Positions 35,705 through 44,296 of a DNA stretch of 64,000 nucleotides are shown piece after piece (the first letter of the stretch is position 1; the number at the start of each line of letters is the position of its first letter). The notes beneath the pieces were generated by a model. It was given only the letters and a program-made list of their open reading frames with translations. It was not told the DNA's origin and searched no databases. Origin of the DNA: Legionella gresilensis (GTDB lineage: Bacteria; Pseudomonadota; Gammaproteobacteria; Legionellales; Legionellaceae); the NCBI RefSeq assembly GCF_900639865.1, contig NZ_CAAAHX010000006.1, positions 62,001 to 126,000 on the forward strand, in the 5' to 3' direction. The translations under genes were made by a program, and so were the position numbers.

Positions 35705-37084
35705 ATGCCTACCGAAGGAATGTATGAAGCTGATTTAGAGCCTGAATATAATAAAACGCTTGTTGAATTAGATGCAATGGCTAGACCTATCAATTTTAAG
35801 CCTCGCTCTGTTTCTAGAAAGTCTAAAATATTAGATTTATTTAAGTTAATACCTGGCCTAGATGAAATATTCGATCGCATTAATGATACAGGGGAGAATT
35901 TTAGTGCTTTAATGCAATTAAAAGAAAGTTTGGCAGCAGGCGCTAGTATTGCTCAATCTTCTTTCCATGGTTTAAGGTTAGGTCTAGCTATTATTGATTT
36001 TGTTAGGATTCCAGCAATTTTTTTGGCAGCCGCACTGCTTGGGCAAAAAGTTCCTGTTACCCTATCAAAAGCAGGAAAATGGGCCTATGCCGGAGCAATG
36101 GTGGCATTGGCTGCTTTAATGGTAGCTATACCTGGTGCAGTACCAATATTGGCTGTTCTTATTGCAGGCTTTATTCTGGGAAACTCTATTTTTACCTTAG
36201 GCCGACTTTTATATCAGCGTTATCAACTCAAAAATGACTTAAAAAATGTTGCTAAACAGATTCATGAAGAAACACAAGATTTAAATAAATTACAATTAGA
36301 AGCACAATCACTTAAAACACAGTTAGAGCAAACAAATGAATATGAAAGAACCGTTCTATTGAAAGCGTATATCGTTTTAAAAGAAGAGTATGCTAATCGC
36401 TGTAAATCTCTGCAAGCTCTATATGATAAAAAAGAAGTTTATACTTATAAATTAGCTAAGCGTGACAATTTAGCTGTTTTAGATAAAACAGCGGCTGTTT
36501 TGTTATCAGCTGGTATATTGCTAGGTGTTGCTATTGCCATTGCTTTTCCCCCGGTAGGTTTTGCCGTAGCTGCAGCTTGTGCTGCAGTAGGCGTTCTTTA
36601 TCTTATTAGTCGAATAGCAATACCTTTCTTAGCTAAGAAAATTGGGTTTAACACAAAAGAAGGTATCGAAAGAGGAATAGCTAAAGATGATCTTAATGAA
36701 GATGATTTTAAAGCGTATCAAGAGGATTTGGAGTTAGAAGAATTAAATAACCAATCGCACCTAGGTAGAAGTAATAATATAGTGTTAAAAGAAAATTCTG
36801 AAATAGAAGTAAACAACCCTATAGAAATATCGTCGCAAGTTAGCCATAAATCTGAAACTATTATGGAATTAGCACTTGGTATTATGCCAGGAACTGTACA
36901 TCATAATGGTTCTTTAAATGAAGATACTGTTGATGACTCTACTTTGATTTCTCCGAACTTTAGTAAAGCAGATACTCAAAGTAATCCCCAAACGCCAATC
37001 CCTTTAAAAATAGAAAATGAAGTAGAGGATGACGAGGGAGAAGGTGAGAGCGAAAGTAGGCCTGATGATGTACACCTTTCCTAA
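35705..37084 (+). CDS. membrane/coiled-coil protein, effector-like, 459 aa
   Basis: A soluble N-terminus of about 80 residues comes first. A hydrophobic region follows at about 95-165 (FVRIPAIFLAAALLG, WAYAGAMVALAALMVAIPGAVPILAVLIAGFILG). Next is a Gln/Glu/Leu-rich coiled coil at about 175-250 and a second hydrophobic pair at about 263-305 (TAAVLLSAGILLGVAIAIAFPP, VGFAVAAACAAVGVLYLI). The last 140 residues are acidic and disordered, ending EDDEGEGESESRPDDVHLS. No enzymatic motif. The layout of two membrane hairpins around a coiled coil is shared with the gene at about 38.9 kb. An acidic C-terminal tail fits Dot/Icm translocation, which is inference. The start lacks a strong ribosome binding site. 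Confidence 0.6.
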   Translation: MPTEGMYEADLEPEYNKTLVELDAMARPINFKPRSVSRKSKILDLFKLIPGLDEIFDRINDTGENFSALMQLKESLAAGASIAQSSFHGLRLGLAIIDFVRIPAIFLAAALLGQKVPVTLSKAGKWAYAGAMVALAALMVAIPGAVPILAVLIAGFILGNSIFTLGRLLYQRYQLKNDLKNVAKQIHEETQDLNKLQLEAQSLKTQLEQTNEYERTVLLKAYIVLKEEYANRCKSLQALYDKKEVYTYKLAKRDNLAVLDKTAAVLLSAGILLGVAIAIAFPPVGFAVAAACAAVGVLYLISRIAIPFLAKKIGFNTKEGIERGIAKDDLNEDDFKAYQEDLELEELNNQSHLGRSNNIVLKENSEIEVNNPIEISSQVSHKSETIMELALGIMPGTVHHNGSLNEDTVDDSTLISPNFSKADTQSNPQTPIPLKIENEVEDDEGEGESESRPDDVHLS

Positions 37085-37157
37085 TTGCTTACAGGTTGCA
37101 ATCTCCTTTAAAGTAATATAGGTTAGCTTTAAGGCTAGGACAGAGCAAAGGGATGAT

Positions 37158-38621
37158 ATGCGACTTTTTAATAATCAACCGCGTGCTTTTAGCATGATTT
37201 TTATGCTAGAAGTTTGGGAACGCTTTGGTTTTTACACTGTGCAGGGCATTCTTACCTTATATTTTATTCGAGCATTAGGCTTTAATGAAGTACAAGCCTA
37301 TTATACTTTTGGCGCTTTTTCTGCCCTAGTATATGGAATGATCGCTTTTGGTGGTTATTTAGGTGATAAAATTTTAGGTACAAAACGTACCATTGTTTTA
37401 GGTTTAATTGTACTTGCCTTAGGGTACTTATCACTCGCTATCACAGACACTCAACATGTATTTTTAGCATTAGGTCTTATCTGTGTAGGTAATGGTTTAT
37501 TTAAAGCCAACCCTTCTAGCCTTCTGGCTAAATGTTATGAAGAAAATGATCCTAGATTACATAGTGGTTTTACTCTGTATTATATGGCGATTAATTTAGG
37601 CTCTACATTTGCTTTATTTATGGGACCTGCGATTGCTGATCAGCTTGGCTACTCCTATGCTTACTTCCTTAGTTTTATTGGCTTAATTTTAGGTATAGTC
37701 AATTATGCTTTTCAGCATCAACATGTCAAAGACATCAACACCCCTGCTGATCTAAAAAGGATTAGCTTGTGGCATGGTATTTTAATTATAGTGAGCATTA
37801 TTGCTACTACTTATTTTTCCGCTTATTTATTACAACATGTTATGCTTGCCAAGCACTTAGTTTGGCTGGTTACAATTGCTATTACAGCAGTTTATTTCTT
37901 CTACATGTACCAGGAAGAGCGGCAATCTGTTATACGTATGCTTGTGGCCTTAGTTTTAATGATTGAGGCTGTCGTTTTCTTTACACTGTATCAGCAGATG
38001 CCAACCTCATTAAATTTATTCGCTGTTAATAATGTTACACCCACTTTATTAGGCATTTCTTTAGATCCACAAAGTTTCCAAGCTCTAAACCCAATCTGGA
38101 TTATAGTAATGAGCCCGATTTTAGCTTTTATCTACAATAAACTTAATAAACATGGTATTGCATTTTCTATCCCCTACAAATTTGCAGCGGGAATGATATT
38201 CTGTGGATTAAGTTTTAGCTTGCTATATTTCGCTCGTTTTATGCATGATGAAGCAGGTATGGTTTCATCGTGGTGGTTAATTGTTAGTTATTTTTTCCAA
38301 AGTACGGGTGAATTATTAGTATCAGCTCTAGGTGTTGCTATGGTTGCAGAATTAGTTCCCACACATATTGCAGGTTTTGTCATGGGGATGTGGTTTTTAA
38401 CTTCTTCTATTGCTGGTTTTGTTGGCGCAACAGTAGCATCAATGACTGCTTTACCAGAACATATTAAACCTGGGATTGAATCTTTATTCGTTTATACGGA
38501 TGTTTTTGCTTACATAGGTTTAGCCACATTGGCTATTGGTATTTTAATGTGGTTAGTCTCATCTAAATTGACTCACTTTATTAAAGAGGCGCCTGCTTTA
38601 ACCTTGTCTGCTGCTCTTTAA
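37158..38621 (+). CDS. POT family proton-coupled oligopeptide transporter
   Basis: A 487-residue major-facilitator protein of the proton-dependent oligopeptide family (Dtp/YhiP type), an inner-membrane importer of di- and tripeptides. The proton-coupling motif ExxERFG(F)Y is present as EVWERFGFYTVQGILTLYF (15-33). GGYLGDKILGTKRTIVLG is the loop 2-3 motif, followed by GNGLFKANPSSLLAKCYE and HSGFTLYYMAINLGS (PTR2 signature). About 14 hydrophobic segments span the protein. FFQSTGELLVSALGVAMVAELVP is the conserved helix-10 region. Legionella feed on amino acids and peptides, so such carriers fit the lifestyle. It has its own terminator. Confidence 0.93.
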   Translation: MRLFNNQPRAFSMIFMLEVWERFGFYTVQGILTLYFIRALGFNEVQAYYTFGAFSALVYGMIAFGGYLGDKILGTKRTIVLGLIVLALGYLSLAITDTQHVFLALGLICVGNGLFKANPSSLLAKCYEENDPRLHSGFTLYYMAINLGSTFALFMGPAIADQLGYSYAYFLSFIGLILGIVNYAFQHQHVKDINTPADLKRISLWHGILIIVSIIATTYFSAYLLQHVMLAKHLVWLVTIAITAVYFFYMYQEERQSVIRMLVALVLMIEAVVFFTLYQQMPTSLNLFAVNNVTPTLLGISLDPQSFQALNPIWIIVMSPILAFIYNKLNKHGIAFSIPYKFAAGMIFCGLSFSLLYFARFMHDEAGMVSSWWLIVSYFFQSTGELLVSALGVAMVAELVPTHIAGFVMGMWFLTSSIAGFVGATVASMTALPEHIKPGIESLFVYTDVFAYIGLATLAIGILMWLVSSKLTHFIKEAPALTLSAAL

Positions 38622-38639
38622 GAAAAAATATCCATTAAT

Positions 38640-38669
38640 CACGATAAAGAAAAATTAATAATTATCGTG
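38640..38669 (+). terminator. terminator after the POT transporter
   Basis: cacgataa / ttatcgtg gives an 8-bp stem with a 14-base loop, followed after tcaa by tttt. It lies 18 bases after the stop codon. The remaining 250 bases before the next gene are AT-rich, with no feature I recognise. Confidence 0.6.
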
Positions 38670-38921
38670 GTCAATTTTGCTTATTTAGTAATAATATTAG
38701 AATTTTATTATTAATTTAATCTCAAATTAACTTAATTTACATACATTTGTAAATTTTATTACATAAGTGTAAAAATAAATTTATTTGATTGGTAAAAAAT
38801 CAAATTGATCATTTGGTGATCTAAGAGAAGCAAGTTCTTAATGTTTAGTTAAGGAAAAATCACTAAAATACGCTCTAGTCAGAACACTTCGCTAAGCATA
38901 ATACTTAGTTAGGAGCATGTG

Positions 38922-40340
38922 ATGGAAGGGATCATTGTATTAAGTGATAATACCCTCGATCATCTAAGTAAATTACCTTTAACAATTAATTTTCCTGTGT
39001 TCAAAGGTAACTGCATAACAACAAGTGATTTATTTCAGTGGCTCAGACAAACACAAAAGGTAGACGCTAAGCATCGACTTTTATTAGAATCATTTTATGT
39101 AGCAATTCTTGAAGATTTAAATAAAGAGTTGAACAAAACAAAGGAAGAGAAAGCTAGCAAAAAGACACCCTGGACAGCGAAAGCAAAATTTATTTTATTA
39201 GCTATTGCTGGTACGATTTTTTGTGGTTGTGAAGGTTTTGATGGGGTTAGTGCCGTATTAGGTGCGACCTCTTTACCCTCAATCGCAATTTTTGCAATAG
39301 GACTCGTTTTTTCTTTGCTTTCTATTGCTGTCTTCTACGCTTTTGATCTTTTAGAGGTTTCAAAAAACCTGGGCGTTAATCTTAAAAGCGCGCCTAAGTT
39401 AATTGATGATTATCTTAAAAAAGTACAATATATAAAATCTATTAGTGCTAATTTACGCAATAATATCCTTCATAGAAAAACACTTGATGATATTAGCTCC
39501 GATATTCAACTCATTCAGCTGTTAATCCAATTATATAATGAGCTAGATAAAGAGCGAGATGCGCTTACTATGGCTTTAAAAAGACCAGCACTTCAAGCTG
39601 CAAAAGTAATCGCTTCTATTATTACAGGAATTATTTTTTTTAGTGGCGGATTCTTTGCAGGACAGACCGTAGCTTTGGCGATCGCTGGACTCATTACAAC
39701 AGCTGTTGCTTCTACTTTTTGGCCTATTCTTGTAGCAAGTGTATTTGTTGGTTTATCGGCTTTTGCCCTCTATTGGTTTGTGCAGCGCCCAGGTGTTGAA
39801 AATTTAATTGGTAAATGGTTAGGATTAGATAAAGAGAAGATAGAGGAGCTATGTGATCCTGATGAGGTTAAAAAAGATAAAGCAAAATTAAAAAATGTGG
39901 AAGGAATGCTGTTAGAAAGAAGGGAAGAGCTAGGAAAAATCCAAGAAACTCAGCAAGCGCTTAAAGATTTGGAAGTGCGTTATTTTGATTTGGAGAAAAG
40001 TTTTGCTGAAATTCAAAAACAGAGAAGGCTTGCTGAATTTAGGGAAGAAAAAGAAGGTTATGATTTAACCGAAAGTTTTGAGTTAAGTTGTATCTACCCA
40101 GAAAATTTAGATTCCACTCCGACAAGCAGCTTACTTTTGTCAGATTCATCAATTCAAGATAACTTTGATTTAGAATCTAATCCAAAGCAATCAGCACCTT
40201 ATTCTGACGGGGCAACACGTTATTCATTGTTTTCGACCACTCCAAGTTCATTTATTAAACATAAAACAAGCGATTTAGCCCATTTAAACTTTGTTAAGCA
40301 CAGCGAATCTAGTTTTTTTACAACAGAACCTAGTAATTAA
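38922..40340 (+). CDS. membrane/coiled-coil protein, effector-like, about 472 aa
   Basis: The protein has a soluble N-terminus and a first hydrophobic region at about 92-150 (FILLAIAGTIFCGCEGF, SIAIFAIGLVFSLLSIAVFYAFDLL). A helical stretch with coiled-coil character follows, then a second hydrophobic region at about 230-295 (VIASIITGIIFFSGGFFAG, FWPILVASVFVGLSAFALYWF). Next is a strong coiled coil at about 315-380 (KLKNVEGMLLERREELGKIQETQ and onward). The Ser/Asp-rich tail of about 90 residues is probably disordered. Layout and order resemble the 459-residue protein two genes upstream. Function unknown. A taggag site precedes overlapping GTG (38919) and ATG (38922); I chose ATG. The stop overlaps the convergent hda stop by 4 bases. 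Confidence 0.6.
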   Translation: MEGIIVLSDNTLDHLSKLPLTINFPVFKGNCITTSDLFQWLRQTQKVDAKHRLLLESFYVAILEDLNKELNKTKEEKASKKTPWTAKAKFILLAIAGTIFCGCEGFDGVSAVLGATSLPSIAIFAIGLVFSLLSIAVFYAFDLLEVSKNLGVNLKSAPKLIDDYLKKVQYIKSISANLRNNILHRKTLDDISSDIQLIQLLIQLYNELDKERDALTMALKRPALQAAKVIASIITGIIFFSGGFFAGQTVALAIAGLITTAVASTFWPILVASVFVGLSAFALYWFVQRPGVENLIGKWLGLDKEKIEELCDPDEVKKDKAKLKNVEGMLLERREELGKIQETQQALKDLEVRYFDLEKSFAEIQKQRRLAEFREEKEGYDLTESFELSCIYPENLDSTPTSSLLLSDSSIQDNFDLESNPKQSAPYSDGATRYSLFSTTPSSFIKHKTSDLAHLNFVKHSESSFFTTEPSN

Positions 40341-41029
40341 AGATTTAGAACTGATTTAATAAAGGGCACAGTAATCTTCCTTTGGGCAGCAAGAGAGGCT
40401 TCATCAAGTTGATCAAGTATTTTATAAAGAGAATGCATATTACGAGTACAGCGGTTTATTAAAAATAGAGCTACGCTATTAGATAAATAAATCCCCCGTT
40501 GTTGTGCATGCTGCTGTAAAGTAGTGATTTTTAATTCATCAGATAATTCTTGTATCTGAACAACAAGGCCCCAGCCCAAACGAGAACGTAAATCAGGTAA
40601 TTGTAATCCTAAGTGAACAGGTGATTTTTTACCCGCTATTAAGAGAATTGTTTGCTCATTTTCGCGTACCCGATTATATAAATGAAAAAGCGCTTCTTCC
40701 CAAAGTTTATTAGCCACGATACCGTCTATATCATCAATAGCAATGAGCCTTTGCTCATCCATTCCTTCAATACTAACAGGACCCCATTCTTTAAGTAGAT
40801 TTAAAGGTAAGTAGGCAGATTCTTGTGCTATAGCATGGCAACATGCTTGTAAAAGATGAGATTTCCCACAACCATTATCTCCCCAAAGATAAAGGAAACG
40901 CTCACCGCGACCAGCTACTAGATAAGCAATTTGCTGTTGTAAGAATAAATTATTACCCCAACAAAAGTTATTAAGGGTTGCCTGATGATTTAACTGAATA
41001 GTTAATGCCAATTGAGAGTTTATTTGCAT
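40337..41029 (-). CDS. hda: DnaA regulatory inactivator Hda
   Basis: Hda is a DnaA-like AAA+ protein that, with the beta clamp, makes DnaA hydrolyse ATP and so prevents re-initiation of replication. About 230 residues, short like Hda and without the DnaA DNA-binding domain. MQINSQLALTIQL at the start fits the clamp-binding motif (Q-L-x-L-x-hydrophobic). Walker A is WGDNGCGKSHLLQA, Walker B is LIAIDDIDG, and sensor and arginine-finger text is LPDLRSRLGWGLVVQI. An upstream ATG (41059) would add ten residues before the clamp motif, so the inner start is preferred. It overlaps the end of pgsA by 10 bases, forming a two-gene operon. Confidence 0.93.
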   Translation of the reverse strand: MQINSQLALTIQLNHQATLNNFCWGNNLFLQQQIAYLVAGRGERFLYLWGDNGCGKSHLLQACCHAIAQESAYLPLNLLKEWGPVSIEGMDEQRLIAIDDIDGIVANKLWEEALFHLYNRVRENEQTILLIAGKKSPVHLGLQLPDLRSRLGWGLVVQIQELSDELKITTLQQHAQQRGIYLSNSVALFLINRCTRNMHSLYKILDQLDEASLAAQRKITVPFIKSVLNL

Positions 41030-41574
41030 ATTAAGTATGCTTTTCTGCCCCATGTCCAAACATAATCAAAATAAGTTATGGCAGTTGTTACTGCAGTTAA
41101 TAGAATTAAACTATTAAAAACTTGTGTAGGTATAAATTTAACAAAGGCTAATTCAAATAAACATAAGGTTACTAAAATAAGTTGTAGCATGGTATTAAAT
41201 TTACTTAGAAGTGTAGGTTGAAAATAAATTTTTGTAGGCACAAATAAATGCCAAGCTATAACACCTATTGAAATTGTTAAATCGCGCAGAAAAACTAAAA
41301 TAACTAACCACCAAGGTAAGGAACCAATTAAGGCAAGGGATATAAAACTACTAGCAATTAATAGCTTATCTGCTAAAGGGTCTAAAAAAGAGCCCCAAAG
41401 GCTTTGCCAATTATAATGTCTAGCTAACCAACCATCTAAATTATCAGTAAGACCAGCTATTATATATATATAAAATGCAGCCGCATAATAACGATAATAT
41501 AAAAATAGTAGAAAAGGTGCTATTAGTATTAAGCGAAAAATAGTAAGTGCATTGGGTATATATTTTAGCATCAT
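41020..41574 (-). CDS. pgsA: CDP-diacylglycerol--glycerol-3-phosphate 3-phosphatidyltransferase
   Basis: PgsA makes phosphatidylglycerol phosphate in the inner membrane. The full CDP-alcohol phosphotransferase signature D-G-x2-A-R-x8-G-x3-D-x3-D is visible in LDGWLARHYNWQSLWGSFLDPLADK. The start YIPNALTIFRLILIAPF is the usual PgsA N-terminus; the first or second Met could initiate. At 184 residues it has a normal length, with about five hydrophobic helices. First gene of a pgsA-hda operon. A near-perfect 11-bp hairpin (41607-41634) lies just upstream of the start. Confidence 0.95.
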   Translation of the reverse strand: MMLKYIPNALTIFRLILIAPFLLFLYYRYYAAAFYIYIIAGLTDNLDGWLARHYNWQSLWGSFLDPLADKLLIASSFISLALIGSLPWWLVILVFLRDLTISIGVIAWHLFVPTKIYFQPTLLSKFNTMLQLILVTLCLFELAFVKFIPTQVFNSLILLTAVTTAITYFDYVWTWGRKAYLICK

Positions 41575-41880
41575 GTGTCTGAATACATTTATTTAAAATT
41601 TCAATTTTATGATTTACATTGTTGTAAGTCATAAAAGTGAGCTAAAATGCTTTATCTAACGTTTGTATTAACAATACTCGGTAGAAATCATTTAAGTGTA
41701 TACAATACTGTTGAGGCTGTCACCTGATTGAATTAATTATAGCGCCATCCAATAAGTTTAATACTGCATCGTAAGCACATTCGGCGAAGTACAATATGCC
41801 TATGTACACTCCTTCACCCCACTTTACTTGCGCCTTGACTAAAACTTACTGGGAAGCATTTAGGTTAAATTAGCTTTTCT
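41575..41880. other. intergenic region with hairpin and a higher-GC noncoding block
   Basis: The gap lies behind lbtC and before pgsA, both on the minus strand. Near pgsA, ttatgatttac / gtaagtcataa (41607-41617 and 41624-41634) forms an 11-bp stem with one mismatch, around attgtt. From about 41705 to 41865 the sequence is clearly richer in G and C than the other gaps (for example gcacattcggcgaagtac) and contains no good frame. It resembles the kind of dispersed noncoding repeat found in other genomes, but I saw only one copy in this window. Confidence 0.45.
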
Positions 41881-43053
41881 TTAAGTGGTTAATATTACTT
41901 TTAATGGAGCAGGACGTTGATACCAAATTAGTAAGGCTAAAATGCTAATAGCTGAAATTAAAATCATAAAGGGTTTCACGCTTTCAATAGCGATTAGGCT
42001 GCTTAATAAACTAAATAAGGCAGAAATATTAAATTGACAAAATAAGGAGAAAGCTAAAGCAATAGCCATATGCTTAGGAAAAGGCCGAACGGAAGCTGCA
42101 GTCGCTGAAGCTACAATAAATCCGGTGCCAAAATAATAAATCATCATAGGAAGAACAAAAGTTACTTCTACAGTATAATTATAAGAATAAAGAAGCCACA
42201 TTAAGCAAGCGGTGACTATAAAGAGACGAATGCCGATGCTGACTAAAAAATCACTACGGCAATATTTTATTAGAAAACCACATACTAAAGTGCCTATGAC
42301 ATATAAAATAGACATAATTGTTTTTATATTACTAAAGGTTATAATACTGTAATGTGCATTTTTAATTAAAATAAAAGATGCACTTGTATTAAAAGCAGAT
42401 TCTCCTGCCATCATCAAAGCAGAAATTAAAAGATAGCTTACGAAAAGTCTATTTTTGAAAACTAGCAACATACTGTCTAATAAGGTAATGCTATCTAAAT
42501 TTTTCGGCTTAGTTTCACTTATCCCATGACAGTAAATAAATAATATGGCGCTGTAAATGGCCATAATGGCAAATGCAATTGGCCAATTATAATAAGTAGT
42601 AATATAACCACCAATTAGGGGTATAAAACAGATAAATAAGCCACTTAAAGAGAAGAAAAAAGCAAATTTTTTAATTGCTTGCTGTTCGTTTTGGGTGTCA
42701 TTTACCATGGCTCGCCCCATAAGAATTGTTGCACCTACACCAACACCTTGAAGAAAACGGCCAATTAGTAGTAAAGAAATACTATTACATAAAGATGTAA
42801 AAAGATTTGCTAGGGAAAAAATTAATAGACCAAAAATAAAGACAGGCTTTCTTCCTAATTTTTCTGAAATAATGCCCCAGGGAATAATACTTATTGCTTT
42901 ACCTAGCAAAAATAGACTAATTGTAAGTTGAGCAAGCCGAGCACTGATATGAAAATCTATTGCTAATTTAGGTAGAGCGGGCATGATCAATAGGATACTA
43001 AAGTTACCTAAAGTCCATGCTAGTAAAATAATGATATAAGACCTTTTATTCAT
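41881..43053 (-). CDS. lbtC: MFS transporter of the legiobactin operon (ferri-siderophore uptake)
   Basis: A 390-residue 12-helix major-facilitator protein. The N-terminus (SYIIILLAWTLGNFSILLIMPALPKLAIDF) and the loop 2-3 motif GIISEKLGRKPVFIFG fit the drug/metabolite MFS group. In L. pneumophila, lbtC is the third gene of lbtABC, and LbtC moves iron-loaded legiobactin across the inner membrane. The same order and strand are seen here. It starts 34 bases after the lbtB stop. Assignment between export and import roles rests on gene order, not on sequence motifs. Fur control is expected through the lbtA promoter. Confidence 0.83.
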   Translation of the reverse strand: MNKRSYIIILLAWTLGNFSILLIMPALPKLAIDFHISARLAQLTISLFLLGKAISIIPWGIISEKLGRKPVFIFGLLIFSLANLFTSLCNSISLLLIGRFLQGVGVGATILMGRAMVNDTQNEQQAIKKFAFFFSLSGLFICFIPLIGGYITTYYNWPIAFAIMAIYSAILFIYCHGISETKPKNLDSITLLDSMLLVFKNRLFVSYLLISALMMAGESAFNTSASFILIKNAHYSIITFSNIKTIMSILYVIGTLVCGFLIKYCRSDFLVSIGIRLFIVTACLMWLLYSYNYTVEVTFVLPMMIYYFGTGFIVASATAASVRPFPKHMAIALAFSLFCQFNISALFSLLSSLIAIESVKPFMILISAISILALLIWYQRPAPLKVILTT

Positions 43054-43087
43054 GTATCCCCTAAATTTACTGGATAAGTTTTCCTAA

Positions 43088-44296
43088 CTAAGTTACTGAT
43101 ACAGCTTGCTGATTCCTATAATCAGATGCTATGGAAGTAGTATTAATACATAGACTAATGAACGCTATTAACCCATAGATACCAGCTAGTAAGATAAATA
43201 AGTAAGTCATCGTAATATAACTACCTAAAAATCCACCCAAGCTAATACCAATTAAATTGCCTATTTTAGCAAAAGTATTTGCCCACCCTATAGCAAGGCC
43301 TTGATGTTGAAATTTATCACTCATTAAACAAAATAGGGCAGGCAGAAGAGCGGCAAGAACAATTCCCCATAGAAGACGAATGAACATAATTAAAAGAGTA
43401 TGCTCGGAAAAAAATGCGTGACCTAACATAATTAGAATGCCTAAAGAGCTATAAAATATTAAATAAGTTTTAATTTTTTTAGGCATCTTACGGCACTGAT
43501 CAAATTGTTTGCCACAGTAGTTTGAACTTAAAAAAAGTCCAATAGCAGGCATAGAATATAATAAGCCTAGGGTAATCGTATTCTGGGTAATAGAGGTACT
43601 AAGAGTTAAGATAAAAATTGGCTCGGGAAGAAATTTAACAATTTGTGTAAGTGTAATTAGTAAACCTAAATTCATAAGGTAGAAAAAAGAATGAAGTGAA
43701 AAAAGTTGCTTTCCTTTTTGAATAGGAATAATAGCCTTTTCTGTGGTTGGTAATTTTTTATAAATCATAAGGGTAGCGGTCAAACATAAAATCATCGCTA
43801 CAAAAAATAAGCCTTTAAAATTAAGTAAGTTTAATAAGCTACCGCCGATAAGGCCTGCCATACTTGTTGCTAGTGCTTTACTAAACTGTAAGTGCCCTAA
43901 CTGTTGCGTTTTATTATTAGTTATATTAAGCGATAGCACATACATTTGCATGGCAGCAATAAAGCCAGCAAAACTGCCCTGAATAAATCGAATAATTAAT
44001 ACAGTCGTAATACTGGTAGCAAGCATCATTAACCCCTGCGTAATAACAAGTGTCAAAGCAGCTCGCACTAACATTGTTTTATAACCAACCCGACTTGCTA
44101 CTATGCCCCATACAGGGCCCATAAGAATATTAGCAATCATAGGAAGAGTGAATGCTAACGCGCTATAAAAGGCTGCCTTATCAAGTGAAATAGTTTGCTT
44201 GGCGATAAATAAAGGTAAAAAGGGATTGCTCATATCTAGTGCAAGTAGCATAAGAAATTGGCTGATAAGAATTGTTCGCATTAATGATTTAGGCAT
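43088..44296 (-). CDS. lbtB: MFS transporter of the legiobactin operon (siderophore export)
   Basis: A 402-residue major-facilitator protein with about 12 hydrophobic segments. It begins SLMRTILISQFLMLLALDMSNPFLPLF and has the loop 2-3 motif GIVASRVGYKTMLV. L. pneumophila LbtB is the inner-membrane exporter of legiobactin and is encoded directly after lbtA, as here. Its start overlaps the lbtA stop by 8 bases, showing tight coupling with the synthetase. The MFS family alone would not give the substrate; the operon does. Confidence 0.85.
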   Translation of the reverse strand: MPKSLMRTILISQFLMLLALDMSNPFLPLFIAKQTISLDKAAFYSALAFTLPMIANILMGPVWGIVASRVGYKTMLVRAALTLVITQGLMMLATSITTVLIIRFIQGSFAGFIAAMQMYVLSLNITNNKTQQLGHLQFSKALATSMAGLIGGSLLNLLNFKGLFFVAMILCLTATLMIYKKLPTTEKAIIPIQKGKQLFSLHSFFYLMNLGLLITLTQIVKFLPEPIFILTLSTSITQNTITLGLLYSMPAIGLFLSSNYCGKQFDQCRKMPKKIKTYLIFYSSLGILIMLGHAFFSEHTLLIMFIRLLWGIVLAALLPALFCLMSDKFQHQGLAIGWANTFAKIGNLIGISLGGFLGSYITMTYLFILLAGIYGLIAFISLCINTTSIASDYRNQQAVSVT

